Shown here piece by piece: positions 53,330-63,543 of a stretch of DNA of 64,000 nt. Source of the stretch: Nitzschia sp. DOCU1 (Eukaryota; Bacillariophyta; Bacillariophyceae; Bacillariales; Bacillariaceae); the NCBI GenBank assembly GCA_951394045.1, contig OX595996.1, positions 186,001 through 250,000 on the forward strand, in the 5' to 3' direction. Numbering within the stretch: the first letter of the stretch is position 1; every line of letters begins with the position of its first letter. The notes beneath the pieces were generated by a model, which was not told the DNA's origin, did not search any database, and saw only the letters and a program-made list of their open reading frames with translations. The position numbers were made by a program, and so were the translations under genes.

Positions 53330-56300
53330 TTAACTATGATACGGATGTATGTTACGAATGTTCCAAGTCTGAGTAACGGCACCCTTCTGGATACGTACTG
53401 TACCGTTGTCATTCACGGCGACGATTGGATACGGACCATCGTAGGGGTTAGCACCGAACTTACGTTGTTGGTCCTGCTTGATCATGATCTGTTGGCCTGC
53501 GCGATACTCATACGGCAATCGCGTTTTGTTTTCTGCCGCATTGTTCTTCGCAATGCGTTGCATCTTGCGCTCACGGATGAGCTTCCAATTAGCTTCGAAG
53601 CGGGTGTTGAGAATAGCATCTCTACCGAATACTAGTTGCATCGGCGTAGCCTGTAGCGTAGTGTGGTATGTCGCGCGAACGGCGAACATCACGGCTGCCA
53701 GGATTCCATCGAGTCCGACTGTATCGTCTGAGTGCTGCAGTTCAAACGTACGAATCATGTTCCCGATAGTTTGGTGTACTCGTTCGAGTATTGCGTTCGC
53801 CTGCGGATTCCTCGCAGTGATTGGGCGCGCAAGCACGCCGTAGTCTTCCTTGACCATTCGCCGGAATTCGCCCATGAACTCCGTACCGCGGTCATAAATA
53901 ACCTGTTGCGGCCACGGGTATCTCGTGAACCACGTCTTTTCGGCTAATTCGGCGATACTAAAAGCCTCTTTATTGGGTACGCGAACCATCTCAAACCAGC
54001 CAGTTGCCGGATCAATCATGGTAAGGCACCAAAGCTCGAGTTGTTTCTGTTTACCCTTATTTCGTTTACCCTGGTTAATCGAGTAGGGGCCTATGAGATC
54101 GACACATAGGATTTCCCAAGGTTCGCTCTCGGGTTCCTTAATTGGTAGGTGCCCGTACTTAAGGGTCTTGCGTTTTGTTAATTGGCACAACCTGCATTTT
54201 TTGCAGATATCGACGACATCGGCTCGCAGTCCTTTCCAGTAGAAGTGCTGCCGAATCGTGTGCTCTGTTCGGGTCTCGCCCGGATGACACAGTGTCTCGT
54301 GGTACCACTCAACGCATCGGCGTTGGAGTGACTGCGGAATAACTATCTTACCATCTCTAACTACTAGAGGACGTTTCTTACCGCCCCCACGAAAAACCTT
54401 TACACTATATCTACTGTCCAACGCTGCCTTTTGGAGCAGCGCGGTATCTTTTCGCTGATGTCGCATAATGTACTTGTAGGTAAGGGGGAAGACGCTTTCA
54501 GGTAGTTCGTCGCCCCCAAAGTACTCTGCGAAATTGGCCTCGGTAAAGGGCTTTTCGTCCTTACCAAGTCGACTAAGAGCGTCCGCTACTACATTCGTCT
54601 CACCTCGAACGTAGACGAGTTCGGGACCATACTCTTCGAGGATGAGTCGCCAGCGCATAACGCGTTCGGTATTGAAGTTTTTATAGGTTAGATTCTTGTG
54701 GTCGGTGTAGACGCGAATCTGTTGACCTAGGAGAATCGTACGGAACTCCTTGAGTGTCTCTACAATAGCTAGTAGTTCCCGCTCGGTAGTAGTATACCGT
54801 GTCTGCGCGGGATTGAGTTTGCGACTATAGAACGCGATAGGCTTACCGTTCTGCGAGATGACCGCGCCAAGCTGCGTGTCGCTCGCGTCAGTATGTATAT
54901 CAAACGGTAGATGAAAGTTCGGGTAAGTTAGGAGAACCTCCTTACTTATTATTTTCTTCATCGTGTCAAATGCCTCTTGGTGCGCGCCGGTCCACTCCCA
55001 CTTAGCTGTTTTCGACGTAAGTGATGCGAGCGGGGCGAGGATGTGCGAACGGCGCACCCACATGTCGCGATAATAATTCACGATACCGATGAAAGCGCGT
55101 AGTTCCTTTTTATTGCGCGGTGCGAGCATGGCTTGGATTGCTTGCACTTTGGTTGCTACTGGTTGGATGCCGTCGCGGGTAATCCAGTAGCCAAGGTATT
55201 CGAGCTCCGCTTTCGCGAAGAAGGACTTCTTGATGTTCACCTTGAGTCCCGTGTCTTTCAGACGTTGTAGTACCACGTCGAGTTTCTCTAGGTGGTCTAG
55301 GTAACTACCCTTAGTAAGTACTAGAAGATCGTCTATGTACGTACGTATGTACTCTAGGTGTGCGAACAGCGACGACATCTTTTCCTGGAAGATATCGGGG
55401 CTATTGCTGAGTCCCATAGGTAGTCGCTGCATCTCATATTTTCCCCATGGGAAGACGAGAGTGCAAAGTTTCTTTGCGTTCGGACTAAGTTCCACATGGT
55501 AGTAGCCCATGTTTAGGTCTAAACTAGTAGCGTACTGAAAACCTTCTAGTTTTAACAGTAGCTCTTGTATCTTTGGTAGCGGGAATGGCTTCCGCTTGAT
55601 TCGCTTGTTGAGCTCGCGAAAGTCGTTTATGAATCGTACCGTCTTGTCCTTCTTTGGTATGATGAACGACGGTGCCGCCCATTCAGAGCGGTTAACTTTC
55701 TTTAGTACGCCGACTGCGCAGAGGCGATCGACCTCGTCGCGTAGCGTCTGTTCATATGCCTTCGGCACTGGATATGGCCTCGCATGATATGGCGTGACAT
55801 TAGGCTTTAGCTCGATATCATAGGGCTCGCCTTTCCAAGTGCCGAGCGTGCCGTCAAAGAGCGTCTCATGTTTCTGAAGAAGCGTCTTGAGGGCGGATTT
55901 ATCTTCTTCCGACAGATGGTCCATCTCGGAGATTTTCTGCGGAATGTCCGCTGGGGCATATTTAGCGTCTAAGATTTGTTTAATAGACTTGGCACCACCA
56001 TCTGCGTCGGCCTGCCAGGCGTCTTCGTCGGGCGTCTCGCCATATATCTTCATTGCTATAGCAGCTGAGTCCCATTCGACTTCCCTTGTCTTGAAGTCGA
56101 ACTTGACACCTAGTTCTCGCAGAAGATCTCTGCCAATGATCATGTCGTAGTTGCCAAGGTCGGATGTCACCTGGAAGACCCATTCAATCACCCTATTGGC
56201 ATGAAATTCCGGAAGTTTAAACTGGATTTTTACTTCGCGGTGTGTCTCGACGACACCTCCAGCTGTCGTGAAGGTGGTTCTCGATGGTGTCGTCCTGACA

Positions 56301-56737
56301 CGTAGTTTCTTGACATGTTTCTCGGAGATCAGTCCTCGTGATGCTCCGGTGTCTAGTAGCGTCGTCAACGCTGCCGCCTTGGCCTTGCCTAGGCGCGTGT
56401 TAATTTGCGCGAAACAGTACGGAATTTCGTCTGGCGCGGTTTTCTGGCGTTTTGGTGAGCTCCGGTTGTACAGTCGTGTTATCGCGTGCGATTCCGCCGC
56501 GATACGGTAATTAATGCATTGGTCCAATGAGGCGAAGACCTCGCCCGGCTCGGACGGTATATAGACGGATGGGCGCGCATGTCGTGCCCCATCGCGTTGC
56601 TCGTGGAAAACGAAAACTTCGTCACATCCGCAATTTTTGCGTTTCCCACCTACTCTTTCAGAGACTTTGTAATAGGATAACTCGTCCTTATGATTATGCA
56701 TTAAACTAGATTTTTCGTGTACAACTCGCTCACACCT
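53330..56737 (-). CDS. Pol of inner gypsy element (protease-RT-RNase H-integrase)
   Basis: 1123 residues from ATG 56701; 12 further open codons separate that ATG from the gag UGA in the same frame. Protease LLDTGASRGLIS; RT with LPMGLSNSPD and YIDDLLVLT; RNase H (DIHTDASDTQLGAV, VYTDHKNLTY); integrase zinc motif H-H-C-C (CHPGETRTEHTIRQHFYW, CKKCRLCQ) and catalytic D, D, E in VDLIGPY, YDRGTEF and NPQANAILERVH. No chromodomain at the end. All catalytic residues present, so likely active. Confidence 0.95.
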   Translation of the reverse strand, partial: RCERVVHEKSSLMHNHKDELSYYKVSERVGGKRKNCGCDEVFVFHEQRDGARHARPSVYIPSEPGEVFASLDQCINYRIAAESHAITRLYNRSSPKRQKTAPDEIPYCFAQINTRLGKAKAAALTTLLDTGASRGLISEKHVKKLRVRTTPSRTTFTTAGGVVETHREVKIQFKLPEFHANRVIEWVFQVTSDLGNYDMIIGRDLLRELGVKFDFKTREVEWDSAAIAMKIYGETPDEDAWQADADGGAKSIKQILDAKYAPADIPQKISEMDHLSEEDKSALKTLLQKHETLFDGTLGTWKGEPYDIELKPNVTPYHARPYPVPKAYEQTLRDEVDRLCAVGVLKKVNRSEWAAPSFIIPKKDKTVRFINDFRELNKRIKRKPFPLPKIQELLLKLEGFQYATSLDLNMGYYHVELSPNAKKLCTLVFPWGKYEMQRLPMGLSNSPDIFQEKMSSLFAHLEYIRTYIDDLLVLTKGSYLDHLEKLDVVLQRLKDTGLKVNIKKSFFAKAELEYLGYWITRDGIQPVATKVQAIQAMLAPRNKKELRAFIGIVNYYRDMWVRRSHILAPLASLTSKTAKWEWTGAHQEAFDTMKKIISKEVLLTYPNFHLPFDIHTDASDTQLGAVISQNGKPIAFYSRKLNPAQTRYTTTERELLAIVETLKEFRTILLGQQIRVYTDHKNLTYKNFNTERVMRWRLILEEYGPELVYVRGETNVVADALSRLGKDEKPFTEANFAEYFGGDELPESVFPLTYKYIMRHQRKDTALLQKAALDSRYSVKVFRGGGKKRPLVVRDGKIVIPQSLQRRCVEWYHETLCHPGETRTEHTIRQHFYWKGLRADVVDICKKCRLCQLTKRKTLKYGHLPIKEPESEPWEILCVDLIGPYSINQGKRNKGKQKQLELWCLTMIDPATGWFEMVRVPNKEAFSIAELAEKTWFTRYPWPQQVIYDRGTEFMGEFRRMVKEDYGVLARPITARNPQANAILERVHQTIGNMIRTFELQHSDDTVGLDGILAAVMFAVRATYHTTLQATPMQLVFGRDAILNTRFEANWKLIRERKMQRIAKNNAAENKTRLPYEYRAGQQIMIKQDQQRKFGANPYDGPYPIVAVNDNGTVRIQKGAVTQTWNIRNIHPYHS

Positions 56738-57913
56738 TCAGTTTTCATCGTCGCTAGCGACAAGGTTAGCCAAGAGTTCGTCCACATTGAAGTTTTCCTC
56801 GTCGGGTGGATCAATCGCCTTGCGCTTGCGTTCGTCCTTGACCGCGTCCTTGACCATGTTCTGGATCATGGCATGCAGTTCTTCTTTCTTGTTGGCGCCG
56901 CCATCGTCACGTACCCAAGTACGGTTGCCGTAACGAGGCTTCTTTTCGCCGTTCTTGATGAAATTTCCGTGGGCGGCAGCCATCTTCTGGGCCTGCGCCA
57001 CCACCATCTTGCAGTCCCCAGTGTTGTGGGACCAGTTGGGGCCATGGTAGGCACATTTAAAGGGAGGAGTCTTGTCATTGGCGCCGCGCTTAGCAGCGGG
57101 CTTCGAGTGATCCATTCTCGGGTCTCGCTTCCCCTTCGGAGGATGGGCGCCATCTGGCTTTGGCTTACGGACGTGATTAGCTTCATGTAACTTTTCAGTG
57201 AATTCGAGGCGCTCACAGAACTGGGTGAACTCATCCAAAGTGTGATCAATCGGCTCAAAACCTTGTAGGATCATCTGCTGACGCCAACTAGCGGGGATAG
57301 CAAACTCTGCATGCTCGATAATCTCGTCCTTGGGTAGCTTGTTCCTGTCGCCACGCGTAGTATCAAACAACGCCAAATAATGGTTGAGCTGCTGGAAGCG
57401 ACTGATATACTCCTTCATGGTCATCTCGGGAGGCTTGCGACACAAACGGCGCATGTAGCGTTTCTGAGTTTGAAGTGCACGAGCCGGGAGAACGTAATTG
57501 GTTACTCCTTGTAGGGTCGCCTTGAGATTTGCAATCGTTTCGTTTCCAGCGGCTGCTGCCGACTCTTCGAACCTGGCGAGAGCCTTTCCGATGAGGATAC
57601 GGCGATAGAACTCGTACCTCTGCGGACCAGTGGTCAAGTTCTGCCCCTTGATCACTTTTTCCGCCTTGTCTTGCAAGCGAAACCAGGTCTCGGCCGACTC
57701 GTCGCCATTGAAAGGCAGAATCGAGAGTTCAAACTGAGTCGAGTTTGGATCGTCGGGAATGTTGCGGCACTTGAAGGTCACAAGCTTCTCTTTGTTCACA
57801 ATCACTTCCGGTTCACGTTGGATAGGGATTGGAGCGCGTTGAAAACCCCTTTTCATCATGTCGTTCCGAGGGATAGCGGCGACGGCCGCGACGGTTGCGT
57901 TAGAAAGCTTCAT
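56738..57913 (-). CDS. Gag of inner gypsy element
   Basis: 391 residues. Capsid-like region, then a basic stretch and a zinc-knuckle-like C-x2-H-x5-H-x4-C (CAYHGPNWSHNTGDC) near residue 285. Ends UGA at 56740-56738, in frame with pol. Unrelated at sequence level to the outer gag. Confidence 0.9.
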   Translation of the reverse strand: MKLSNATVAAVAAIPRNDMMKRGFQRAPIPIQREPEVIVNKEKLVTFKCRNIPDDPNSTQFELSILPFNGDESAETWFRLQDKAEKVIKGQNLTTGPQRYEFYRRILIGKALARFEESAAAAGNETIANLKATLQGVTNYVLPARALQTQKRYMRRLCRKPPEMTMKEYISRFQQLNHYLALFDTTRGDRNKLPKDEIIEHAEFAIPASWRQQMILQGFEPIDHTLDEFTQFCERLEFTEKLHEANHVRKPKPDGAHPPKGKRDPRMDHSKPAAKRGANDKTPPFKCAYHGPNWSHNTGDCKMVVAQAQKMAAAHGNFIKNGEKKPRYGNRTWVRDDGGANKKEELHAMIQNMVKDAVKDERKRKAIDPPDEENFNVDELLANLVASDDEN

Positions 57914-57966
57914 CTTGATGGTAAGTTAGTCTTGATCACGACGATTGTCGTGGAGTGTTAACACTA

Positions 57967-58499
57967 TGCACTACGTCGTTTGTAGGATCGAAATAGTTGT
58001 GAAAAAATTATGGCTAAGTTAAAAACTAGATGTATTTCTCATGCAAGTTGTCTCGTAGGCTCTCGTAGTTCTAGTAGAGTCGAGACCTTTGACATGCATC
58101 GACAACAATCCGAACAGGAGGTTGATGCATCTTGTAGTAGATTAGCTACGACGTTGTACTAGGGTTCTTTGGACGTCGTCAGCTACTCTGGAATAAAGTA
58201 TAGTCACCGCAATGTCATCGAGGTGCCAGATCTTAGGTGGCATTGACACTAGGATCTCATCGGCATTCGACCAGCAGGAGTCATGCGCGATGCCTGTGTC
58301 GTGCAACGTCACGTCGTCGGTGACGTCAATAGGTTATGGGCCTGTCCGAGGATGTCCGAGACCGGCCTAGCGTCCGCGTCCGCGCGCAACGCTTTCGTCA
58401 CGCTACGTCATCACACATGATGTCGCACATGACTAAGTAGACTAATAATTTTGGACTACAATCATTCGAAGGAGTCGACGTGCAAAGCAGTGTACTGCA
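57967..58499 (-). repeat. 5' LTR of inner gypsy element
   Basis: Same 533-bp sequence as 52770-53302. Followed outside by GCGG (58500-58503). No TGG-type primer-binding site is evident just inside it, nor after the outer 5' LTR. Confidence 0.93.
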
Positions 58500-58503
58500 G
58501 CGG

Positions 58504-59453
58504 CGACAAAACTCGAAAAAACGGTGCGACGGCACTTTTCTCATCCCGACATTGGCAAGAAAGCCAAGGAGTTGATTGTTAACTGTGATATTTGCAAGCG
58601 TATGAAGTATTCCAGGTTGAATTACGGCGAACTTCCAATCCGTGAAATCTCTCATGTTTTGCCCTGGCAGCAAGTCCATGTCGACATGATCGGCCCTTGG
58701 CAGCTCAAGGTTAACAAAACAAATATCAAGATTGAAGCGTTGACCTGCATTGAACCCGTTCTCAACCTTCTTGAGATCTATCGATGTAATAACAAGAAGG
58801 GCAACACCGTGACGCGTGCTTTCGAAAATGGATACTTGTCTCGATATCCTCGTCCATTGGAATGTATTCATGACAATGGGCCCGAGTTCATTTGCGAGGA
58901 ATTCCAAACTTTGCTCAAGAATATGGGAATCAAACGCAAACCCACAACGTCAAATAACCCACAGGCAAATGGGATCATTGAAGCTGTCCACAAAACGGTC
59001 GGCCAAGTTCTGCGAACATATATGGAACTCAAGCCTCCTCGAAATCAAGAAGAAGTGGAAACGTTGATTGAGAGTGCTCTCGCTACAGCGATGCATGCTT
59101 GTCGATGTTCAGCTCATCTTTCGCTTGGTGGCTTTTCGCCTGGCGCTCTAACATTTGGCAGGGATATGCTCCTCGATATTCCGTTGATTGCCGACATACA
59201 GACACTGACTCAAGCACGACAGGCCAAGATTGATCAACGATTGTTGCGTGCCAACCAAAAACGACGTCCTCGAGATTTTCGCATTGGCCAACAAGTTTAT
59301 CTTGAACGTCCTCGTAAGCCCGGTGACAAATTGAAACCGTTGTTCACGGGACCTCATGATATTGTTCGGGTACACGTTAACGGCACTGTAACTCTTCGTC
59401 GCGGTCCCAACCTTTTGGAACGAGTCAACATTCGGCGCATCAAACCCGTCTAA
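58504..59453 (+). CDS. Pol of outer gypsy element, 3' part (integrase)
   Basis: Continues the outer pol frame after the insertion. Zinc-region residues (HFSHPDIG, CDIC) and the catalytic core are present: VHVDMIGPW, CIHDNGPEF, NNPQANGIIEAVH. The C-terminal domain ends RRIKPV. First ATG at 58524, but this part is not expected to start translation by itself. Confidence 0.9.
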
Positions 59454-59487
59454 CTACTTGTTTGACACTCCTCATGATGGGGGAGAG

Positions 59488-59633
59488 TGTGATGACGTCG
59501 TTGCCCTCTTCGCACCTCCACTGACGTATGCACACATACGCATGTCATCCCTCATTAGTTCACCGGCATGGAGCCCTCCTGCCTCGTAGCCCTCATAATA
59601 CTGGATCGTTGATTGTCTCTCACGCGTAGTTCA
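59488..59633 (+). repeat. 3' LTR of outer gypsy element
   Basis: 146 bp, uninterrupted. It carries CATAATACTGG once, which shows where the DNA elements entered the other LTR. One difference from the 5' LTR (GGATCG against GGATAG). Confidence 0.93.
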
Positions 59634-60463
59634 CATATCAACAACGCATTGGCATCTGTAATACTCGTGGGTAGGAAATCATATATGCTAAGAGGAGAAG
59701 CATCTCACTTTTTTATCGCGATGCCGTGGTAAAAGAGATCGCATCGGTATCCGAACATTGTAACAGCTCTATGGTCATCGCTATATCACCAGCTTTCTCG
59801 AGCAAAATGCGGAAAAAATGTTACTTCCTTCTGGCTAGAAATGGGATGAGTTTAATTTATGAACTGCCCTTTGCCGGTTCGGCTCCTTCTGTGAACGCTT
59901 TTGCAATCGTAATGCCGGTACAAATGGTACGGTATGAAAGTAGGAGATCATCGAAGCATAGCTGATGAAAGCATCGAGGCACTCAGAATCCAAAACAATA
60001 ATAAAGACTAGAGTAGTAGTCGTCCCAAGCACCCAAATCAAGTCGGTTGTTGCTTTGGGAAAAGACGAGCCCCAAAAGGAATTTCATTCTAGTTGGCATA
60101 GCACATGCTACTATCAATTGACGCGACTCAGTCCTGCCGTGGTACCTCGAAGTGCCAGTTCCCATATGTTTTCACCCTCTAAAGATGCTTGTCAAAATAA
60201 CGATGATCCTCACAACAACAAGGTACGGAAAGGTACTGTTTGTACCGGCATCAAGCGCTGTTCGGAAAGTGATTTTGTTTTGACAAATCAAATAAACCGC
60301 TGGAAAGGACAGCTCAAAACTTAAACTCAACCCATTTTGAAAAACATCAAAACGACACCACGGTAAGGAAATGTACTGTTTGGCATGCTGTACAGCAGCA
60401 GAGTAACAACCCCAGAACTAACGCCTCGTTCGTATTCTCTCGGCTTCTACTCGGCTAGTAGAG
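59634..60463. other. Spacer right of the retrotransposon, no gene seen
   Basis: Short ORFs at 59726-59965 and 59965-60324 without motifs. Confidence 0.45.
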
Positions 60464-60760
60464 GTGACAAGGAGTATCATCGCCATGAGCATCATGAGAA
60501 TGGCAACAACCACTACCAATGCAGAGCAGATCGCTTTTGTTATTGAGGAGTCGAAATCATTGAAGGATGCTCAGGACTACATCCGCAGCACTAATGCCCA
60601 AACGGTTGCTCGACAACCTTATCTTTCCTCAGGTTGCCCAGATACGGTCATCCGAGTGGTTTCTGACTCTACAGCTGATGCTAAGGTCTTTGCCAACGCC
60701 ATTCGTGGCAAATTGAAGGCAAATGGCGATGATCTTGGTCATAGACGTGTTGAGCGGTGA
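60464..60760 (+). CDS. Hypothetical short protein or exon
   Basis: 98 codons. AEQIAFVIEESKSLKDAQDY and VIRVVSDSTADAKVFANAIR are protein-like. A second frame overlaps its end (MAMILVIDVLSGDFGIFF from about 60721) and runs open to a GTGAGT at about 60846. This could be a frameshifted or spliced gene. Not recognised. Confidence 0.35.
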   Translation: MTRSIIAMSIMRMATTTTNAEQIAFVIEESKSLKDAQDYIRSTNAQTVARQPYLSSGCPDTVIRVVSDSTADAKVFANAIRGKLKANGDDLGHRRVER

Positions 60761-60804
60761 CTTTGGAATCTTCTTCCCCATTTTCGACACCTTGGCCTCG
60801 GGAG

Positions 60805-61150
60805 CTACTTTCGACAAGCTTCGATATATCGCCGATTTAACCAGAGGTGAGTTCTTTGACTTGTCTGGTTTTGACCTTGGGTGATGTCACTACTGCTTGC
60901 AGCAATGTCATCATTGAGTTCTATTCCCTTAACTTTTGCCCCGAGGACTGGTGCGGAGACAATCAAATCCAAATCTGCCATGTCGACAGTACGGTCGGCT
61001 CCGAGGATAGCATTTGCATTGACCCGCTTGAAATTTATGACCATTTCAATCACGTATACGACTGTTGTGGTCCTTGCCCTTGCAGGGACCCCCTTCGCAA
61101 CTCGCGCAGCGGTGATATCAACAAGAACAATGGCGACTGAAAGGCCTTGA
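60805..61150 (-). pseudogene. Coding-like minus-strand fragment
   Basis: The frame is open from about 61155 to 60805. The stretch AIVLVDITAARVAKGVPARA and later TVDMADLDLIVSAPVLGAKV has the look of real protein. First ATG 61053. No family recognised; it may be a relic of a gene destroyed by local duplication. Confidence 0.3.
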
Positions 61151-61420
61151 AATCAGCCACCATGATTACATGCTTGCATGAAATTTGCTCGATGAAGCAA
61201 CGAGTAGATACCATCGGTTATCATAAAATCAAAAGCAATTGATCACGAATATTTGGCCGATAGTTGTTCCCGAATGCGAATGACAGCAGGGCCAGTGCCA
61301 CGGGATTTACCTCTTCTTGGTTTCGCTGCACAAAAGGAACTGCCACAGCGTCGGTCGTCAGAGCGGCCAGATCCTTCTGTTGATACACCCAGCGCAATGT
61401 CCTAGAGAGAGACCTCGAGG
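61130..61420 (-). repeat. Degenerate tandem repeat, copy 1
   Basis: Resembles 61935-62250: shared AACCACCATGATTACATG-like words, CTCGAT.AAGCAA and GCGGCCAGAT. On the minus strand both encode related broken peptides (VYQQ..LAA, then RNQ..NPVA.A.L). Confidence 0.6.
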
Positions 61421-61489
61421 CACCGCCGAATCAATGACGCGTCACTCAATTTTGATATTCGTCTCGTCTCATCTGCTGCCGTCATTAGC

Positions 61490-61720
61490 CCCTAGAGACC
61501 TATGTCCTCCGGATTTCTCTGTCCATTGACTCTGGATACTGCTCGAGTATTTACTCATGGCGGCATTCTTGCTGGCGTACTTCACGAGCACTTGCAGCAA
61601 AAAGCACGATGTGTGATGCTCAGCGGGGTTCATCATCATTGTATCGCGAATCTTGGATCTTGTGAGAAAACCACCAACGGTGACGTCCACACGACTTGCC
61701 GGCGTGCGAACATGCCGATG
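61490..61720 (-). pseudogene. Relic of the LRR gene 5' end
   Basis: Minus-strand MSKYSSSIQSQWTEKS resembles MTKHSSNSIQSQRTDKS at the LRR protein N-terminus. Upstream DNA (GACTTGCCGGCGTG, GATGTGTGATGC, TTGACTCTGGATACTG) matches the LRR gene's leader and upstream region around 44550-44957. No LRR body follows. Confidence 0.6.
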
Positions 61721-61934
61721 CCAAAACCCATATTGGCATCAAAATACGTGATTGTTCGCGTGCCACACACAAACGCTCTCGGCAGAGTCTCCTCGTTTCA
61801 TCGTCGTCCCAAGTCCTCGCATTGCTATACTTTGACTAACCAACGCCGCCACAACCATCCACTACACAAGTGTGCCACATCCACGATACTGCTGCCAACT
61901 GGACTATTGCGCAGCAGCGTTGCTACTGACCAGA

Positions 61935-62250
61935 ACAATCGCGAATGAGAGACTCGAAATCAACCACCATGATTACATGTTTGTATAATCTTGCTTGCTC
62001 GATAAAGCAATTGCACATTGAACCAACGGCGAGTTGTAATAGGAAACATCGGTTACGATGGCAGTAATATAAAACCGAAAAGCCATTGATCCCCAATCGT
62101 CTCTGATAGTAGGATGTCCCCAAATGTAGTAGATGTCAGCAGCGGGGCTATGGCGACGGGATTGGTCGCTTGGTTTCGGCTATCCGAAGGATCATCATCC
62201 CCTGATGCGGCCAGATTGTTTTGTTGATAGACCCGGGATGTATCATAGAA
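61935..62250 (-). repeat. Degenerate tandem repeat, copy 2
   Basis: Second copy of the block at 61130-61420, with indels. It lies directly downstream of the ERA gene end. Confidence 0.6.
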
Positions 62251-62274
62251 GGTGGCCTAGGAGCCATGAAACGA

Positions 62275-63543
62275 TTACAACTGCGTGAATACTTGCTCAT
62301 CGCTCGGAACAATCGCAAGATCCGTCGCATTCCGCCGTTGTTTGGACTTGTTCAACTTGACGTTGATTTTCAGCAATACATCGCATCCAAACAGTGCCTT
62401 TAAATCTCGTGTAGCCGCGTCTTGAATTCTTTGGAGCGTCTTTCCCTGGACTAGCTTTTGATGACTCGCTTTGAACACCACCAAATCCTGATGGATAATG
62501 ATTCCCTGCGGCAATTTGCGATAGAGCCGATTGATCTGGTGGATGGAATGCGGAACTTCTCGATGCAGACAGCGATAAATCTTTTCTCGAATCAATTCTT
62601 GAATCTGTTCTTCTGGACTCATCGTAGTAGAAGCTTTGCCATCTTCGACGGCCCAAACCCGGCAGGGCGTCGCCATGTCGACCATGTATTGCAACAAATC
62701 ATCCGTCCCACTTTGCTTGAGCGCCGAAATATAGAAACAAATCGGCGAAATCTTCAATAGTGTATCAAAATCATCTTTGACTGACATGACTCCTGTTTCT
62801 AGTAAGCATGAATCCGCCAATTCGCCAATTTCCATGGCCACATCCAATAAGTCCGACTTGGGCTTGACCAAATCACACTTGTTGAGTACGATTGCAAATT
62901 TGGGGCGCGGCCCGGCAGCGACGTCATGTTCATCCTTTAATGTGTGTTCATCGTTTTCGTCCTCGTCGTCTTCCAAATAATCTTCTTCGATTCGACCCTC
63001 CGACTGCAAGGCATATCGCATCAATTGCTGGAGAGAATCCTTGTCGTTGCTTGTCAGACGTTTGGCGGCATCTACCACAACTAGAGTAAAATCCACATCC
63101 TCCAAGTCAGTCACGCTATTGTCCTTGAGCGAAGCATCCAACTTTTCCGCAGACAATGATGCTGTAGATGTCAAATACCCCGGCGTATCCTGAAAGACGA
63201 TTTGCGTGTCATTCAACGTCCGTACTCCCAGAATGTCCCGACTCTGTGTCGTATGCCGTTTCCGTGATACGGCTGCCACGGGAGACTGAGTCAAGACGTT
63301 GAGTAGCTGGGACCTGTGAAAATGTGTAGAGTTAGCGAACCGCAAGATTTACGTATGGCCCTCAATCCCCATCTGCTCGACTTACTTGCCAGCGTTGGGC
63401 GCCCCCACAATGGCGACATCCAGGCGTTTTCTCTTTGGCGTAGCAACAGCATCTTGGGACAGTCGCCTGGTGGTTGCAGTACTACTACTGAAAGAAGACA
63501 AGAAACGTAAGTGGCGGGTAGTTCTGGAAAGAAACGAGGTCAT
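62275..63543 (-). CDS. ERAL1: Mitochondrial ERA-like GTPase
   Basis: Two exons: 63543-63386 and 63313-62275. The intron is 63385-63314 (GTAAGT...CACAG), and the P-loop Lys codon is split. About 398 residues from the Met at 63543, which begins a Ser/Arg-rich presequence (MTSFLSRTTRHLRFL); the ATG at 63576 would add 11 residues. G1 GAPNAGKSQLLN (about 47-58), G2 RKRHTTQ, G3 DTPGY (95), G4 NKCD (about 197-200). The C-terminal KH domain starts near EVPHSIHQINRLY and has VFKASHQKLVQG. ERA binds the 3' end of small-subunit rRNA and assists ribosome assembly. A Glu/Asp-rich insertion sits between G3 and G4. Confidence 0.92.

Larger units (their letters stand above)
52770..58499 (-). mobile_element. 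Inner Ty3/gypsy LTR retrotransposon, complete
   Basis: 5730 bp on the minus strand with two 533-bp LTRs that look identical, a 4-bp target duplication GCGG (52766-52769 and 58500-58503), intact gag and pol, and a polypurine tract (GGGGGCGGG on the minus strand, about 53303-53311) next to the 3' LTR. Identical LTRs and open frames point to very recent insertion. Insertion interrupts the outer integrase; dropping it and one GCGG leaves the outer pol frame open. Confidence 0.93.
44958..59633 (+). mobile_element. Outer Ty3/gypsy LTR retrotransposon, nested host
   Basis: Flanked by 146-bp LTRs (TG...CA) that differ at one position once inserts are removed. Order: 5' LTR (carrying three DNA elements), leader, gag, one in-frame UGA, pol (protease-RT-RNase H-integrase). 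A polypurine tract GATGGGGGAGAG (59476-59487) precedes the 3' LTR. Integrase follows RT/RNase H, which defines Ty3/gypsy order. Pol is split at 52769 by a second gypsy element. No matching TSD: left flank TGAGCAT, right flank CATATCA. Confidence 0.9.

Noticed and set aside
52825..53330. Host gene between outer pol and inner pol
   Set aside because: This stretch is the 3' LTR of the inner element, repeated at 57967-58499.
56717..57190. 157-codon plus-strand ORF across the inner gag
   Set aside because: Antisense to an intact gag with a zinc-knuckle motif.
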